Counted from the stretch's first letter, positions 16,229-23,748 are shown. The stretch: 23,991 nt of DNA from Succinatimonas sp. UBA6849 (GCA_002449335.1 DKDL01000135.1:1-23991); one strand, 5' to 3'. Program-made: numbers and translations. Notes: generated by a model from the sequence alone, not told the origin.

Positions 16229-16731
16229 TGCTATCAGCACTTGATTGGGTAATAGTTGGTGTTATTGGCTTGTCAGCCATGACATCTATTTTTAGAGGCT
16301 TTATTCGTGAAGCCTCTTCTATTCTCTCGTGGATTGCAGCTTTTATAGTTGCAAGCAGGTTTTACCCACAGTTATCTGAGTATATTACCTTTTCAAACGA
16401 CGATTTAACTAGAAAAGTAATCGCCAGCATCGTTCTTTTTATTGTCACCCTAATTGTTTTAGGCTTTATTGCAAGTACTATAAGTTCACTTGTAAAGAAA
16501 GCCGGTTTATCAAGCTTTGATAGACTTTTAGGAGTGGTCTTTGGAGTGGTAAGGGGAATTTTAATTGTAAGTGCTGTCTTTGCTGTCTTACAGATCCTCA
16601 TTAAACTCCATATTCTTTCTTTTATTACCTATTATCCTTGGTATAAAGATTCAATCTTTGTACCTCATCTTGAAGTAATCGTTGAATGGTTCTTTAATTA
16701 TTTAGGAACCTCAGGAACTGGAGCATTATAG
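16228..16731 (+). CDS. cvpA: CvpA family membrane protein
   Basis: This small inner-membrane protein was named for colicin V production; its biochemical role is unsettled, with roles reported in envelope and bile or stress tolerance. The 167 residues (E. coli 162) contain four hydrophobic segments, near 3-22, 29-47, 66-92 and 101-128. The family start LDWVIVGVIGLSAMTSIFRGF and the GVVRGIL stretch are typical. It begins in a TAATG overlap with serS and shows no good ribosome-binding site of its own, which points to translational coupling. purF follows after 2 nt. The cvpA-purF pair is conserved across gammaproteobacteria, but its attachment to serS is not the E. coli arrangement. Confidence 0.93.
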   Translation: MLSALDWVIVGVIGLSAMTSIFRGFIREASSILSWIAAFIVASRFYPQLSEYITFSNDDLTRKVIASIVLFIVTLIVLGFIASTISSLVKKAGLSSFDRLLGVVFGVVRGILIVSAVFAVLQILIKLHILSFITYYPWYKDSIFVPHLEVIVEWFFNYLGTSGTGAL

Positions 16732-16733
16732 CT

Positions 16734-18251
16734 ATGTGTGGTGTTGTTGGAATTGTAGGAACTTCTCCTGTCAATTTATCACTTTATAATTCTTTGCAGG
16801 TGTTACAGCACCGCGGACAGGATGCTGCAGGTATCGTAACCGTAGATGAAGATGACAATTTTCATCAGCGCAAAGCAAACGGTATGGTAACTGAAGTCTT
16901 TCAGCAAAGACATATGTTAAGACTGCGTGGAAACATTGGTATTGCCCATAACCGTTATCCTACAGCAGGCTCTTCATCAGCAGCAGAAGCTCAGCCTTTC
17001 TATGTAAACTCTCCTTACGGAATTGCACTGGCTCATAATGGTAACCTCATCAATTCTAAAGAGTTAAAAGAAAAGTGTAAAAAAGCTCACCGCCACGTAA
17101 ATACCCAATCTGATTCTGAAATCCTTTTAAATATCCTTGCTTGGAAAATCTCTCAAATCTCTCACGATGTACCTACAACTGATGATATCTTTGAAGCAAT
17201 CTCAGGTGTATATGATGAGATTAAAGGCGGTTATGCTGTAGTTTGCCTAGTATTAGGTGTAGGTCTTATTGCTTTCCGTGATCCATTTGGTATTAGACCT
17301 ATGGTATTAGGTGAGAAGAAGGATGAGAACGGCAAGTCTGAATACATGGTTGCTTCAGAGAGTGTGGCTTTAGATGTAAGTGGCTTTAAGCTTGTTCGCG
17401 ATGTAAAACCAGGTGAAGCTTTACTTATCACTAAAGACGGTCAGCTTTACTCAAGAATTTGCGCTAAAGATCCTCACTTACAGTCATGCATCTTTGAGTA
17501 TGTATACTTTGCTCGTCCTGACAGCATTATCGATGGTGCTTCTGTATATGCAACCAGAGTACGTATGGGTACTAAGCTTGCTGAGCAGATCCAAAAAGAG
17601 CATCAGAACTTAAAGATTGATGTTGTAATTCCTATTCCTGATACTTCAATTGATATCGCAGTTCAGATTGCAAGAACCTTAGGTGTTCCATACCGTCAGG
17701 GCTTCGTTAAGAACCGCTATATTGGCAGAACCTTTATCATGCCAGGACAGAAACAGCGTAAGAAGTCAGTACGCAACAAGTTAAACCCAATTCCAGCTGA
17801 GTTTGCAGGTAAGAACGTACTGTTAGTTGATGACTCAATTGTACGTGGTACTACATCATTACAGATTGTGCAGATGGCAAGAGAAGCAGGTGCTAACAAG
17901 GTATTCTTTGCCTCAGCATCTCCTGAGATCCGTTATCCAAACATCTACGGTATTGATATGCCAACCTCAAAAGAGCTTATAGCTTATGGCAGAAACAATG
18001 AAGAGATCTGCAAAGAGATCGGCGCAGATGCACTAATCTACCAGAAGCTAGAAGATCTTGAAGCATCAGTAACTGAGGAAAATCCTGCTTTAACCAAGTT
18101 TGATACCTCAATCTTTACAGGTGAGTACATTGTGCCTCCTGCTAAAGACTACTTTGAGAATATCGAAAAGCAGCGTTCTGATGATGCAAAAGCTGACAAG
18201 GCTTGGAAAGACAGTTCTGATTCAGAGCAGTTAGATATCTTCAATATCTAA
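16734..18251 (+). CDS. purF: Amidophosphoribosyltransferase PurF
   Basis: PurF catalyses the first committed step of purine synthesis, forming 5-phosphoribosylamine from PRPP and glutamine in the cytoplasm. The 505 residues equal the E. coli length. After Met removal, Cys2 of MCGVVGIVG is the nucleophile of the N-terminal Ntn glutaminase domain, which also shows HRGQDAAGI and GNIGIAHNRYPTAG. The C-terminal phosphoribosyltransferase domain has the PRPP loop VLLVDDSIVRGTTS with D366-D367 at the positions known in E. coli, and the flexible-loop region GQKQRKKSVRNKLNPI. It has no propeptide or iron-sulfur cysteine cluster, so it is the E. coli-like type. GGAG (10 nt upstream) and the 2-nt gap tie it to cvpA. 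No PurR-like operator precedes it because it sits inside the serS unit. Confidence 0.98.
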   Translation: MCGVVGIVGTSPVNLSLYNSLQVLQHRGQDAAGIVTVDEDDNFHQRKANGMVTEVFQQRHMLRLRGNIGIAHNRYPTAGSSSAAEAQPFYVNSPYGIALAHNGNLINSKELKEKCKKAHRHVNTQSDSEILLNILAWKISQISHDVPTTDDIFEAISGVYDEIKGGYAVVCLVLGVGLIAFRDPFGIRPMVLGEKKDENGKSEYMVASESVALDVSGFKLVRDVKPGEALLITKDGQLYSRICAKDPHLQSCIFEYVYFARPDSIIDGASVYATRVRMGTKLAEQIQKEHQNLKIDVVIPIPDTSIDIAVQIARTLGVPYRQGFVKNRYIGRTFIMPGQKQRKKSVRNKLNPIPAEFAGKNVLLVDDSIVRGTTSLQIVQMAREAGANKVFFASASPEIRYPNIYGIDMPTSKELIAYGRNNEEICKEIGADALIYQKLEDLEASVTEENPALTKFDTSIFTGEYIVPPAKDYFENIEKQRSDDAKADKAWKDSSDSEQLDIFNI

Positions 18252-18263
18252 AAGAAGATTTAA

Positions 18264-18298
18264 GAAAAGTCCCTGACACAACGTTGGGGATTTTTTTT
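18264..18298 (+). terminator. Strong intrinsic terminator after purF
   Basis: A stem pairs AAAAGTCCCT (18266-18275 region) with GGGGATTTTT, using two G-T wobbles, and is followed by eight T residues (18291-18298). It lies 13 bp past the purF stop codon and ends the ftsK-to-purF block. Confidence 0.88.
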
Positions 18299-18561
18299 GC
18301 TTTAAAGAATTTATAGTGAGAGTGGATGACGTGAGTAGATCGTGAATGATCGATAAAAATATGACAAATTCACTCACTCAACAAATCCAAAGAATTGGCA
18401 AAAACGCAGAAATAACGGTTAAAAATGTGATTTATCTTCAAAAAAAAGAGCTTAAATCGTAAATTTATGAAAAATTATAAAAGCTCTATATAAATATAAA
18501 ACTTATTTAATAATAAATATCTAAATAAAACAAAATGATAGATGTTGTTATATGAGTAATA

Positions 18562-18590
18562 TTTAGAAACCGTAACGATACGATTATAGA
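18562..18590 (+). promoter_or_regulatory. Candidate promoter with operator-like dyad in its spacer
   Basis: The dyad AACCGTAAC/GATACGATT is centred on CG between 18576 and 18577, and 7 of 9 positions are symmetric. TTTAGA (18562-18567) and TATAGA (18585-18590), each 4 of 6 to the consensus, flank it with a 17-bp spacer that the dyad almost exactly fills. A centre-CG dyad of this kind is typical of LacI/GalR-family operators. The promoter hexamers are weak, so the assignment is tentative. Confidence 0.4.
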
Positions 18591-18652
18591 TAAAAGAGAA
18601 GAAATATTGCGTTAAATATTTGCTAAATTTATATCGTTAAGGAGGTAACATT

Positions 18653-18715
18653 TTGAAAAAATCGGGTAAATTTTTTGACGCAGATCATAAAAATGTACCT
18701 CATTTTGCAATTTAA
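18653..18715 (+). CDS. Candidate 20-residue leader peptide
   Basis: TTG at 18653 is preceded by AAGGAGGT (18639-18646), the best Shine-Dalgarno match in the window, at a spacing of 6 nt. The frame reads MKKSGKFFDADHKNVPHFAI and stops at TAA 18713-18715. A stop codon lies in frame just before the ribosome-binding site, so the frame cannot begin earlier. The peptide is basic at the start and has no obvious membrane segment. It ends 96 bp before the first permease gene, and the second operator-like dyad lies between them. It could be a regulatory leader peptide, a real small protein, a relic of a lost gene start (for instance of a missing binding-protein gene), or chance. I do not recognise the peptide. 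Confidence 0.4.
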   Translation: MKKSGKFFDADHKNVPHFAI

Positions 18716-18725
18716 TTTGAAAAGA

Positions 18726-18749
18726 TAAAATCGTAACGTTAAGATTTTA
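18726..18749. promoter_or_regulatory. 24-bp operator-like dyad upstream of the first permease
   Basis: TAAAATCGTAAC (18726-18737) and GTTAAGATTTTA (18738-18749) are inverted copies that agree at 11 of 12 positions, with a central CG. The half-site GTTACGATT is shared with the dyad at 18568-18585; the centres are 161 bp apart, about 15 helical turns. The symmetry and centre fit a LacI/GalR-family operator. As RNA the same sequence could form a hairpin between the small reading frame and the permease gene. Confidence 0.5.
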
Positions 18750-18811
18750 TATAGACAAAAACAACTGCCCTTATTGTATTTGCAGTAAGAAAAGTAAATT
18801 TTGGAGAATCT

Positions 18812-19750
18812 ATGTTTAACATGTCGCTAAAACAGCAGCAAAGAGTCATTATTGTCTCATTCCTGGCAATTCCTCTATGTTTGCTTATCACTTTTTCATA
18901 TTTCCCTGCAGTAGAGTTGTTCTTCTTATCAACAGCTGATTGGGATGGCTTCCTTGATCCAGGTGAGTTCTTAGTAGGTATGCCTCATCAGGCAGACTTC
19001 GTAGGACTTGATAACTACGTTGATCTTCTCAACGAGCCTGAGGAGTTAAAACCTTTATTAGTATCTTTATACTACTTCGTAGGTGCTGTTATTCAGTTAG
19101 CTCTTTCATTATGGTTCGCTGTATTGGTTAACTCAAAGTTAATCGGTAGAAACTTATTTAAGACCTTCCTGTTCTTACCATTCGTTTTAAATGCTGTTGC
19201 AGCTTCAATGGTTTTCCAGATTTTCTATCAGATGGACGGTGGCTTAGATAGCTTCTTATCTTTAATCGGCATGGATCCATTATTTACAGTTGTTGAAAAC
19301 GGTCAGGAGATTGTTAAGTACCCTGAGTGGTTAGCAAATCCAAAGATTGTTAACTGGGCACTGGTTGCAGCTTCTGTATGGCGTTATTTAGGTTTCAACC
19401 TGATTCTGTTCTATGGTGTTTTACAGTCAATTCCTCAGGATCAGTACGAGGCAGCAAGAATCGAAGGTGCATCAGAGTGGCAGCAGTTCCGCTTCATCAC
19501 CTTACCATCAATTAAGATGATTATCGGTTTACAGGCTCTGCTAGCGTTCGTAGGTTCCCTATCAGTATTCGATATTCCATATATCATTACCAAGGGCGCT
19601 AACGGTACACGTACTTTCGTTATGGAAACCATCCGTGTTGCATTCGAGCACAACGGTTACGGTATAGCATCTGCAATGGCTGTAATTCTGTTAGCTCTTG
19701 TTGTCTTCTTCATGATTTTACAGAAAGTACTGTTCAAAGAGGAGAAATAA
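18812..19750 (+). CDS. Carbohydrate ABC transporter permease, MalF/UgpA type
   Basis: This 312-residue inner-membrane subunit of a sugar importer of the CUT1 class forms the translocation path with the next gene product. About six hydrophobic helices are visible, beginning near residues 11-32. The cytoplasmic EAA loop that docks on the ATPase reads EAARIEGASEWQQFRFITLP, starting at E213 with G219. MalF-type sequences often have a large periplasmic insertion; here it is short, as in UgpA/LacF-type permeases. The start ATG has GGAG 5 nt upstream; another ATG three codons later is possible. It is the first clear gene of the operon, and the next gene begins 3 nt after its stop codon. Codon choice is highly biased, suggesting high expression. 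Confidence 0.93.
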   Translation: MFNMSLKQQQRVIIVSFLAIPLCLLITFSYFPAVELFFLSTADWDGFLDPGEFLVGMPHQADFVGLDNYVDLLNEPEELKPLLVSLYYFVGAVIQLALSLWFAVLVNSKLIGRNLFKTFLFLPFVLNAVAASMVFQIFYQMDGGLDSFLSLIGMDPLFTVVENGQEIVKYPEWLANPKIVNWALVAASVWRYLGFNLILFYGVLQSIPQDQYEAARIEGASEWQQFRFITLPSIKMIIGLQALLAFVGSLSVFDIPYIITKGANGTRTFVMETIRVAFEHNGYGIASAMAVILLALVVFFMILQKVLFKEEK

Positions 19751-19753
19751 TCA

Positions 19754-20734
19754 ATGTTTTCTAAAGCACAAAATTTAACTCCTGAGCAGTTAGCTCTGCT
19801 ACAGAAAGTAAATAAAGCTGAGCGTGAGATTAAACTTGCAAAGTTTAAGATGCACTTAAAGTCACCACGTTGGCTGTTCTGGATGTTCTTCAAGTACTTA
19901 ACATTCTTCTTAGCATCTGTTGCAGTGCTTGTACCTCCATACTCAGTATTTATTACTTCTTTCAAGTCAATTGATCAGTACTACGATACAAGTATTTCAA
20001 AGTTACATGCTGAGTGGTCATACTTTACAAACTTTGATAACTATATCAAGGCATTTGATTTTGGTAACTTAGGTACAGGTTTCGTTAATACCGCAATTAT
20101 CTTAGGTATTTCACTTATCCTTACCATTATCTTCGGTACTCAGGTAGCATACGTATTATCACGTTTTGCTTTCAGAGGTAAGAAGTTAGTAATCCTACTG
20201 TACTTAATGGCAATGTTAATTCCTGCAATTACAACTCAGGTTGCAACTTTCCAGGTTATCTATGCTATCGATTACTTCTTCAGAAACTTCATTTCACAGG
20301 GCTTTGCTAACGCAATCATCATGTGGAAGGTTATCGTGCTGTACGTTGGTGCCGATGTAGTTATGATTTACGTATTCTTACAGTTCATGAAGGGTATCCC
20401 TATGGAGCTTGATGAGGCTGCTAAGATTGAAGGTGCTAGCTACTGGACAATTTATCTGAAGATTATTCTTCCATTATTAAAGCCAGCTATCGCAACCATT
20501 ATCATTCTGCGTACTATTTACATCTACAACGACTTCTACTTCCCATTACTGTACTTACCAGATATGCAGACAGTATCTACAGCTCTGTACCACTTTGTTG
20601 ATTCTCCAACCGGTACACAGCCTACCTTATTGTCAGCTGGTGTTGTAATCGTATTGATCCCATCTATCATTGGATTCTTACTGTTACAGAAGCAGATTTA
20701 CGCTGGTGTTACTAACGGCGCTGTTAAGGGTTAA
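19754..20734 (+). CDS. Carbohydrate ABC transporter permease, MalG/UgpE type
   Basis: This second inner-membrane permease subunit has 326 residues, longer than MalG-type proteins of about 280. The excess is a charged N-terminal cytoplasmic segment of about 45 residues (QNLTPEQLALLQKVNKAE and following) before the first helix near 55-75. The docking loop reads DEAAKIEGASYWTIYLKIILP with E221 and G227. The TSFKS segment after helix 1 is typical of MalG-type subunits. GAGGAG at the end of the preceding gene serves as ribosome-binding site 9 nt before the ATG. It presumably pairs with the upstream permease and with the ATPase encoded at 22593. The N-terminal tail is unusual and could be a coiled segment, but its role is unknown. 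Confidence 0.93.
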   Translation: MFSKAQNLTPEQLALLQKVNKAEREIKLAKFKMHLKSPRWLFWMFFKYLTFFLASVAVLVPPYSVFITSFKSIDQYYDTSISKLHAEWSYFTNFDNYIKAFDFGNLGTGFVNTAIILGISLILTIIFGTQVAYVLSRFAFRGKKLVILLYLMAMLIPAITTQVATFQVIYAIDYFFRNFISQGFANAIIMWKVIVLYVGADVVMIYVFLQFMKGIPMELDEAAKIEGASYWTIYLKIILPLLKPAIATIIILRTIYIYNDFYFPLLYLPDMQTVSTALYHFVDSPTGTQPTLLSAGVVIVLIPSIIGFLLLQKQIYAGVTNGAVKG

Positions 20735-20740
20735 TAAGAT

Positions 20741-21337
20741 ATGTCCACACCAATAGTTTTAGCTTGCCACTGGATGTGCCGCCTCTGCTGGATCCACATC
20801 TTAATGGTAGTAATGACTATCTTAGGCTTAGGACTGTTTGGTGTGTCACCAGCTCTGGTTGTAGGTTGCCTTCTTTTAAGAAGATACCTAAACGGCCATA
20901 ACAAGGTCACCATCTCAATGGTGTGGACAGAATATAAAAAGGAATTTATTCGAGCAAATAAAGTTGGACTGTTACTAATCTTTGTAAGTTTTGTGTTCTT
21001 TTTCTACTACTCATACGGTATCAATGTAGAAGGACAGCTATTTAATGTGATTGGAAAGATCTGTATCGGACTTTCAGTATTCACACTGTGCTTTGGATAC
21101 TTAGTGTTAGTAATGATGAGTGTTTATGACTCAAAGACAATTTTAGGAAGCTTACAGAACGGTGCCATCCTAATGCGCAACTATGTTGTAGTTGGAGCCA
21201 CAATTCTCGCTTTTGTAGCTACATATTTAGTTGAAAGATTTATTCCAATTATCGGTTTATTTTATGGCTATGTTCCTGCTTTCTTTACCACTGTAGGCAT
21301 ACTCTGGTATACAAGTGCAGAACTTAAGTCAAACTAG
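20741..21337 (+). CDS. DUF624 (YesL-like) membrane protein
   Basis: This 198-residue membrane protein has hydrophobic segments at about 15-45, 74-92, 101-128 and 148-190. The arrangement fits the DUF624/YesL family: a first helix followed by GVSPALVVGCLLLRRYLNG, then a polar VWTEYKKEFIRANKVG stretch leading into helix 2. YesL-type proteins are known mainly beside sugar ABC permease genes in Firmicutes (for example the yes operon of Bacillus subtilis), and their function is unknown. Here it lies between the permeases and the epimerase, 6 nt after the second permease, in the same operon. A role in assembly or regulation of the transporter is inference from position. AAGGG is 10 nt upstream of the ATG. 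Family assignment is by pattern only, so moderately sure. Confidence 0.72.
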   Translation: MSTPIVLACHWMCRLCWIHILMVVMTILGLGLFGVSPALVVGCLLLRRYLNGHNKVTISMVWTEYKKEFIRANKVGLLLIFVSFVFFFYYSYGINVEGQLFNVIGKICIGLSVFTLCFGYLVLVMMSVYDSKTILGSLQNGAILMRNYVVVGATILAFVATYLVERFIPIIGLFYGYVPAFFTTVGILWYTSAELKSN

Positions 21338-21361
21338 AATCTTATGTTTATGGAGAACATG

Positions 21362-22567
21362 ATGATCTCTCTAGAGAATTTAAAGGAAGAGTGCAAACAA
21401 GAAGCTCGTAACATTCTTGATTTCTGGTATGCATATCAGGATAAAGAGTTCGGCGGTTTCTACAGTTACTCAGATTTTAACGGTAACATTGAAAAAGAGC
21501 ACGGCAAGGGTGTTCTACTTCATGCCCGTATTCTTTGGGCTTTCTCATATGCCTATAAGATCTTAAAAGAGCCTAAGTACAAAGAGGCTGCTACTCACTG
21601 CTATAAATTCATCCGTGACTATGCAGTAGATAAAGAGTTCGGCGGTGTTTACTGGTTCCTAGATTACAAGGGACAGCCTACCGACCCACAGAAACACGTA
21701 TATAACCAGAGCTTTGTTATTTACGGTTTAAGTGAGTACTTCTTAGCAACAGGTGATAAAGAAGCTTTAGATTTAGCTTTAAATCTTTTCTCTTTAATCG
21801 AGAAGAATGCTTTTGATGAAGTTTACGGCGGTTACAGAGAAGCTTATGACAGACAGTGGAGCCCAATCGAGAACAAGCTAGTTTGTGATACCGCTGAAGG
21901 TGTGTTATCAGAGAAGTCAATGAACACTCACTTACACATCTTAGAGGCTTTCACAAAACTTTACGAAGCTTCACATGATGAAACTGTACAAAAGCAGATG
22001 TCAGCATTAGCTAAGTTAATGCTAGATAAGATTGTAAACAAAGAGAAGCATTTTGGTCTGTTCTATACAAGAGAATGGGATTGCTGCTCTCATGACGTAT
22101 CTTTTGGTCACGATATCGAAGGTTCATGGCTGTTAGATGAAGCTGCTGATCAGATCACAGATAAGAAACTGTCTGATGAGATCCGCAAAGTTACCTTAGA
22201 AATGGCTAAAGTAACAGCTCGTTATGGTGTTGATAAAGATGGTGCAACTTTCAATGAGTTCCGTGATGCACATCTTTTAGATACCGACAGGATCTGGTGG
22301 GTACAGGCTGAATCAATGATCGGCTACTTCAATGCTTACCAGAAGACTAATGACGAGAAGTTCTTAGGTTTATCTGAAGGTTGCTTCAATATTATCAAGA
22401 CTCAGTTAAAAGATAATATTAACGGCGAATGGTTCTGGAAGGTTGATCGTTATGGTAATCCTTACAAAGATTGCCCTAAGGTTGAACCTTGGAAATGTCC
22501 TTATCACAATGGTCGCGCTTGCCTGGAAATGTTTAAACGCATTGACAGCTTACAAAGTGCTAAATAA
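21362..22567 (+). CDS. Cellobiose 2-epimerase-like enzyme (AGE superfamily)
   Basis: This cytoplasmic (alpha/alpha)6-barrel epimerase is of the N-acylglucosamine 2-epimerase superfamily and cellobiose 2-epimerase type. These enzymes invert C2 of the reducing-end sugar of beta-1,4 disaccharides, for example cellobiose to glucosyl-mannose or mannobiose to mannosyl-glucose. The 401 residues carry the family's active-site stretches: HARILWAFSYAYK, NTHLH with H192, FGHDIEGSWLLDEA with H250, RIWWVQAESM with W312-W313, and WKCPYHNGRACLEM with W377 and H382. No signal peptide is present. I chose ATG 21362 because GGAG (21352-21355) is 6 nt upstream; the ATG at 21344 has no ribosome-binding site and the one at 21359 is too close. 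Its position inside a sugar importer operon suggests it acts on the imported disaccharide. Superfamily is certain; the exact substrate is not. Confidence 0.88.
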   Translation: MISLENLKEECKQEARNILDFWYAYQDKEFGGFYSYSDFNGNIEKEHGKGVLLHARILWAFSYAYKILKEPKYKEAATHCYKFIRDYAVDKEFGGVYWFLDYKGQPTDPQKHVYNQSFVIYGLSEYFLATGDKEALDLALNLFSLIEKNAFDEVYGGYREAYDRQWSPIENKLVCDTAEGVLSEKSMNTHLHILEAFTKLYEASHDETVQKQMSALAKLMLDKIVNKEKHFGLFYTREWDCCSHDVSFGHDIEGSWLLDEAADQITDKKLSDEIRKVTLEMAKVTARYGVDKDGATFNEFRDAHLLDTDRIWWVQAESMIGYFNAYQKTNDEKFLGLSEGCFNIIKTQLKDNINGEWFWKVDRYGNPYKDCPKVEPWKCPYHNGRACLEMFKRIDSLQSAK

Positions 22568-22592
22568 GAAATAACTTTTTTGGAGAAATATT

Positions 22593-23681
22593 ATGTACGC
22601 TGTTAGAGTTGAAAAATTAAACAAGACTTACTATGGCAAAAACATCATTTTAAACGACATCGATCTAGAGATGGAAGCTGGTGGCTTTACCGTTCTATTA
22701 GGACCATCAGGTTGCGGTAAATCAACCTTATTACGTATGATCGCTGGTCTTGAGGATGTAACCTCAGGTAAAGTATTCATCGGTGATAAGGATGTTACTC
22801 TGCTCGACCCTAAGGATAGAGATATTGCAATGGTATTCCAGTCATATGCTCTATTCCCACACATGACTGTAGCTGAGAACATCGGTTTCGGTTTAAAACT
22901 ACGTAAAGTTTCTAAGAACGAGATCAATGTGATTGTTAAGCAAGTAGCTGATATGTTACAGATTGGCCACTTATTAGACAGAACACCTGCTCAGTTATCA
23001 GGTGGTCAGCGTCAGCGTGTTGCCATCGGTCGTGCTTTAGTTCGTCAGCCAAAGGTATTCTTATTCGATGAGCCTTTATCAAACTTAGATGCTAAGTTAC
23101 GTGGTGAGATGAGACTTGAGTTAAAGAAGTTACACACAACTTTAGATACCACCATCATCTACGTTACCCACGATCAGATCGAAGCTATGACCTTAGCTAC
23201 CAAGATCGTTGTTCTAAACAAGGGCCACGTACAGCAGGTTGGTACTCCATACGAGATCTACAACAAGCCAGCTAACGTATTCGTTTCTAAGTTCGTTGGT
23301 ACTCCACAGATCAACTTATTAGAGTGCAAGCTAGCTAAAGAGAACGGTGTTCCAGGTATTACTTTACATGATCACTTCATGCCTCTACCTGATTACGAGT
23401 TCTCAGCTCCATTTGAAGAGGGCAGAGACGTTCTATTCGGTATCCGTCCTGAGCACGTAACTCAGTTTAAGCAGTCAGAGAAGTCATTTGAGATCACTGC
23501 TCGTGTAGTAGCATATGAGAAGACTGGTTCTGAGACCTTAGTAGAGTTTGAGTGCAACGGTGCTACCGTAAGATCTAAGTTAGATGCTAACGTTGAAATT
23601 GCTAACGGTGATGACTTCAAGTTATTCTTAGCATTAGATAACGTTTCAATCTTCGACTTCAAGACTGAGAACAGAATCTAA
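22593..23681 (+). CDS. CUT1 sugar ABC transporter ATPase, MalK/UgpC/MsmX type
   Basis: This 362-residue cytoplasmic ATPase would drive the importer formed by the two upstream permeases. It has Walker A GPSGCGKST (37-45), the Q-loop in MVFQSYALFPHMTV, signature LSGGQRQRV (from 135), Walker B FLFDEPLSNLDAKLR (D159-E160) and the H-loop VTHDQIEAMTL. The C-terminal third (about 240-362) is the MalK-type regulatory/TOBE region, including GIRPEHV. All catalytic residues are intact. The ATG has GGAG 7 nt upstream, and a 25-nt gap follows the epimerase gene. It is the last gene of the operon, with a strong terminator 36 nt downstream. Such ATPases are sometimes shared among several sugar importers, but here it is encoded with its permeases. 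Confidence 0.96.
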   Translation: MYAVRVEKLNKTYYGKNIILNDIDLEMEAGGFTVLLGPSGCGKSTLLRMIAGLEDVTSGKVFIGDKDVTLLDPKDRDIAMVFQSYALFPHMTVAENIGFGLKLRKVSKNEINVIVKQVADMLQIGHLLDRTPAQLSGGQRQRVAIGRALVRQPKVFLFDEPLSNLDAKLRGEMRLELKKLHTTLDTTIIYVTHDQIEAMTLATKIVVLNKGHVQQVGTPYEIYNKPANVFVSKFVGTPQINLLECKLAKENGVPGITLHDHFMPLPDYEFSAPFEEGRDVLFGIRPEHVTQFKQSEKSFEITARVVAYEKTGSETLVEFECNGATVRSKLDANVEIANGDDFKLFLALDNVSIFDFKTENRI

Positions 23682-23716
23682 TTTAAAGTTCTAAAGATTT
23701 AATAAGAAATCAGTCT

Positions 23717-23748
23717 AAAGCTCCACCTAGTGTGGAGCTTTTTATTTT
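23717..23748 (+). terminator. Strong intrinsic terminator of the sugar ABC operon
   Basis: AAAGCTCCAC (23717-23726) and GTGGAGCTTT (23732-23741) form a perfect 10-bp stem with the 5-base loop CTAGT, followed by a T-rich tract (TTTTTATTTT). It lies 36 nt after the ATPase stop codon and closes the operon. Confidence 0.93.

Larger units (their letters stand above)
18299..18811 (+). promoter_or_regulatory. 513-bp AT-rich leader region of the sugar ABC operon
   Basis: No gene longer than about 20 codons is supported here. The left part (18315-18385) has repeated GTGAG/GTGAAT words and their complements (CTCACTCA, ATTCAC), so it can fold but matches nothing I recognise. A half-site-like ATCGTAAA occurs at 18456-18463. 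AAATATT/AATATTT form a dyad at 18602-18621. Two operator-like dyads (18568-18585 and 18726-18749) and a small reading frame with a perfect ribosome-binding site (18653-18715) are listed separately. The final ribosome-binding site, GGAG at 18803-18806, serves the first permease gene. The length and the paired dyads suggest a tightly regulated promoter, with repression by a LacI/GalR-type regulator as the leading guess. Confidence 0.55.

Noticed and set aside
16100..16740. PUR box upstream of cvpA-purF
   Set aside because: No sequence close to the E. coli PurR operator was seen near the serS-cvpA junction.
18299..18640. Decayed coding gene between purF and the sugar operon
   Set aside because: All frames are frequently interrupted and no protein motif can be followed across frames; the sequence reads as AT-rich regulatory DNA.
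21344..21361. ATG codons at 21344, 21350 and 21359 as epimerase start
   Set aside because: None has a ribosome-binding site at a workable distance; GGAG at 21352-21355 fits the ATG at 21362.
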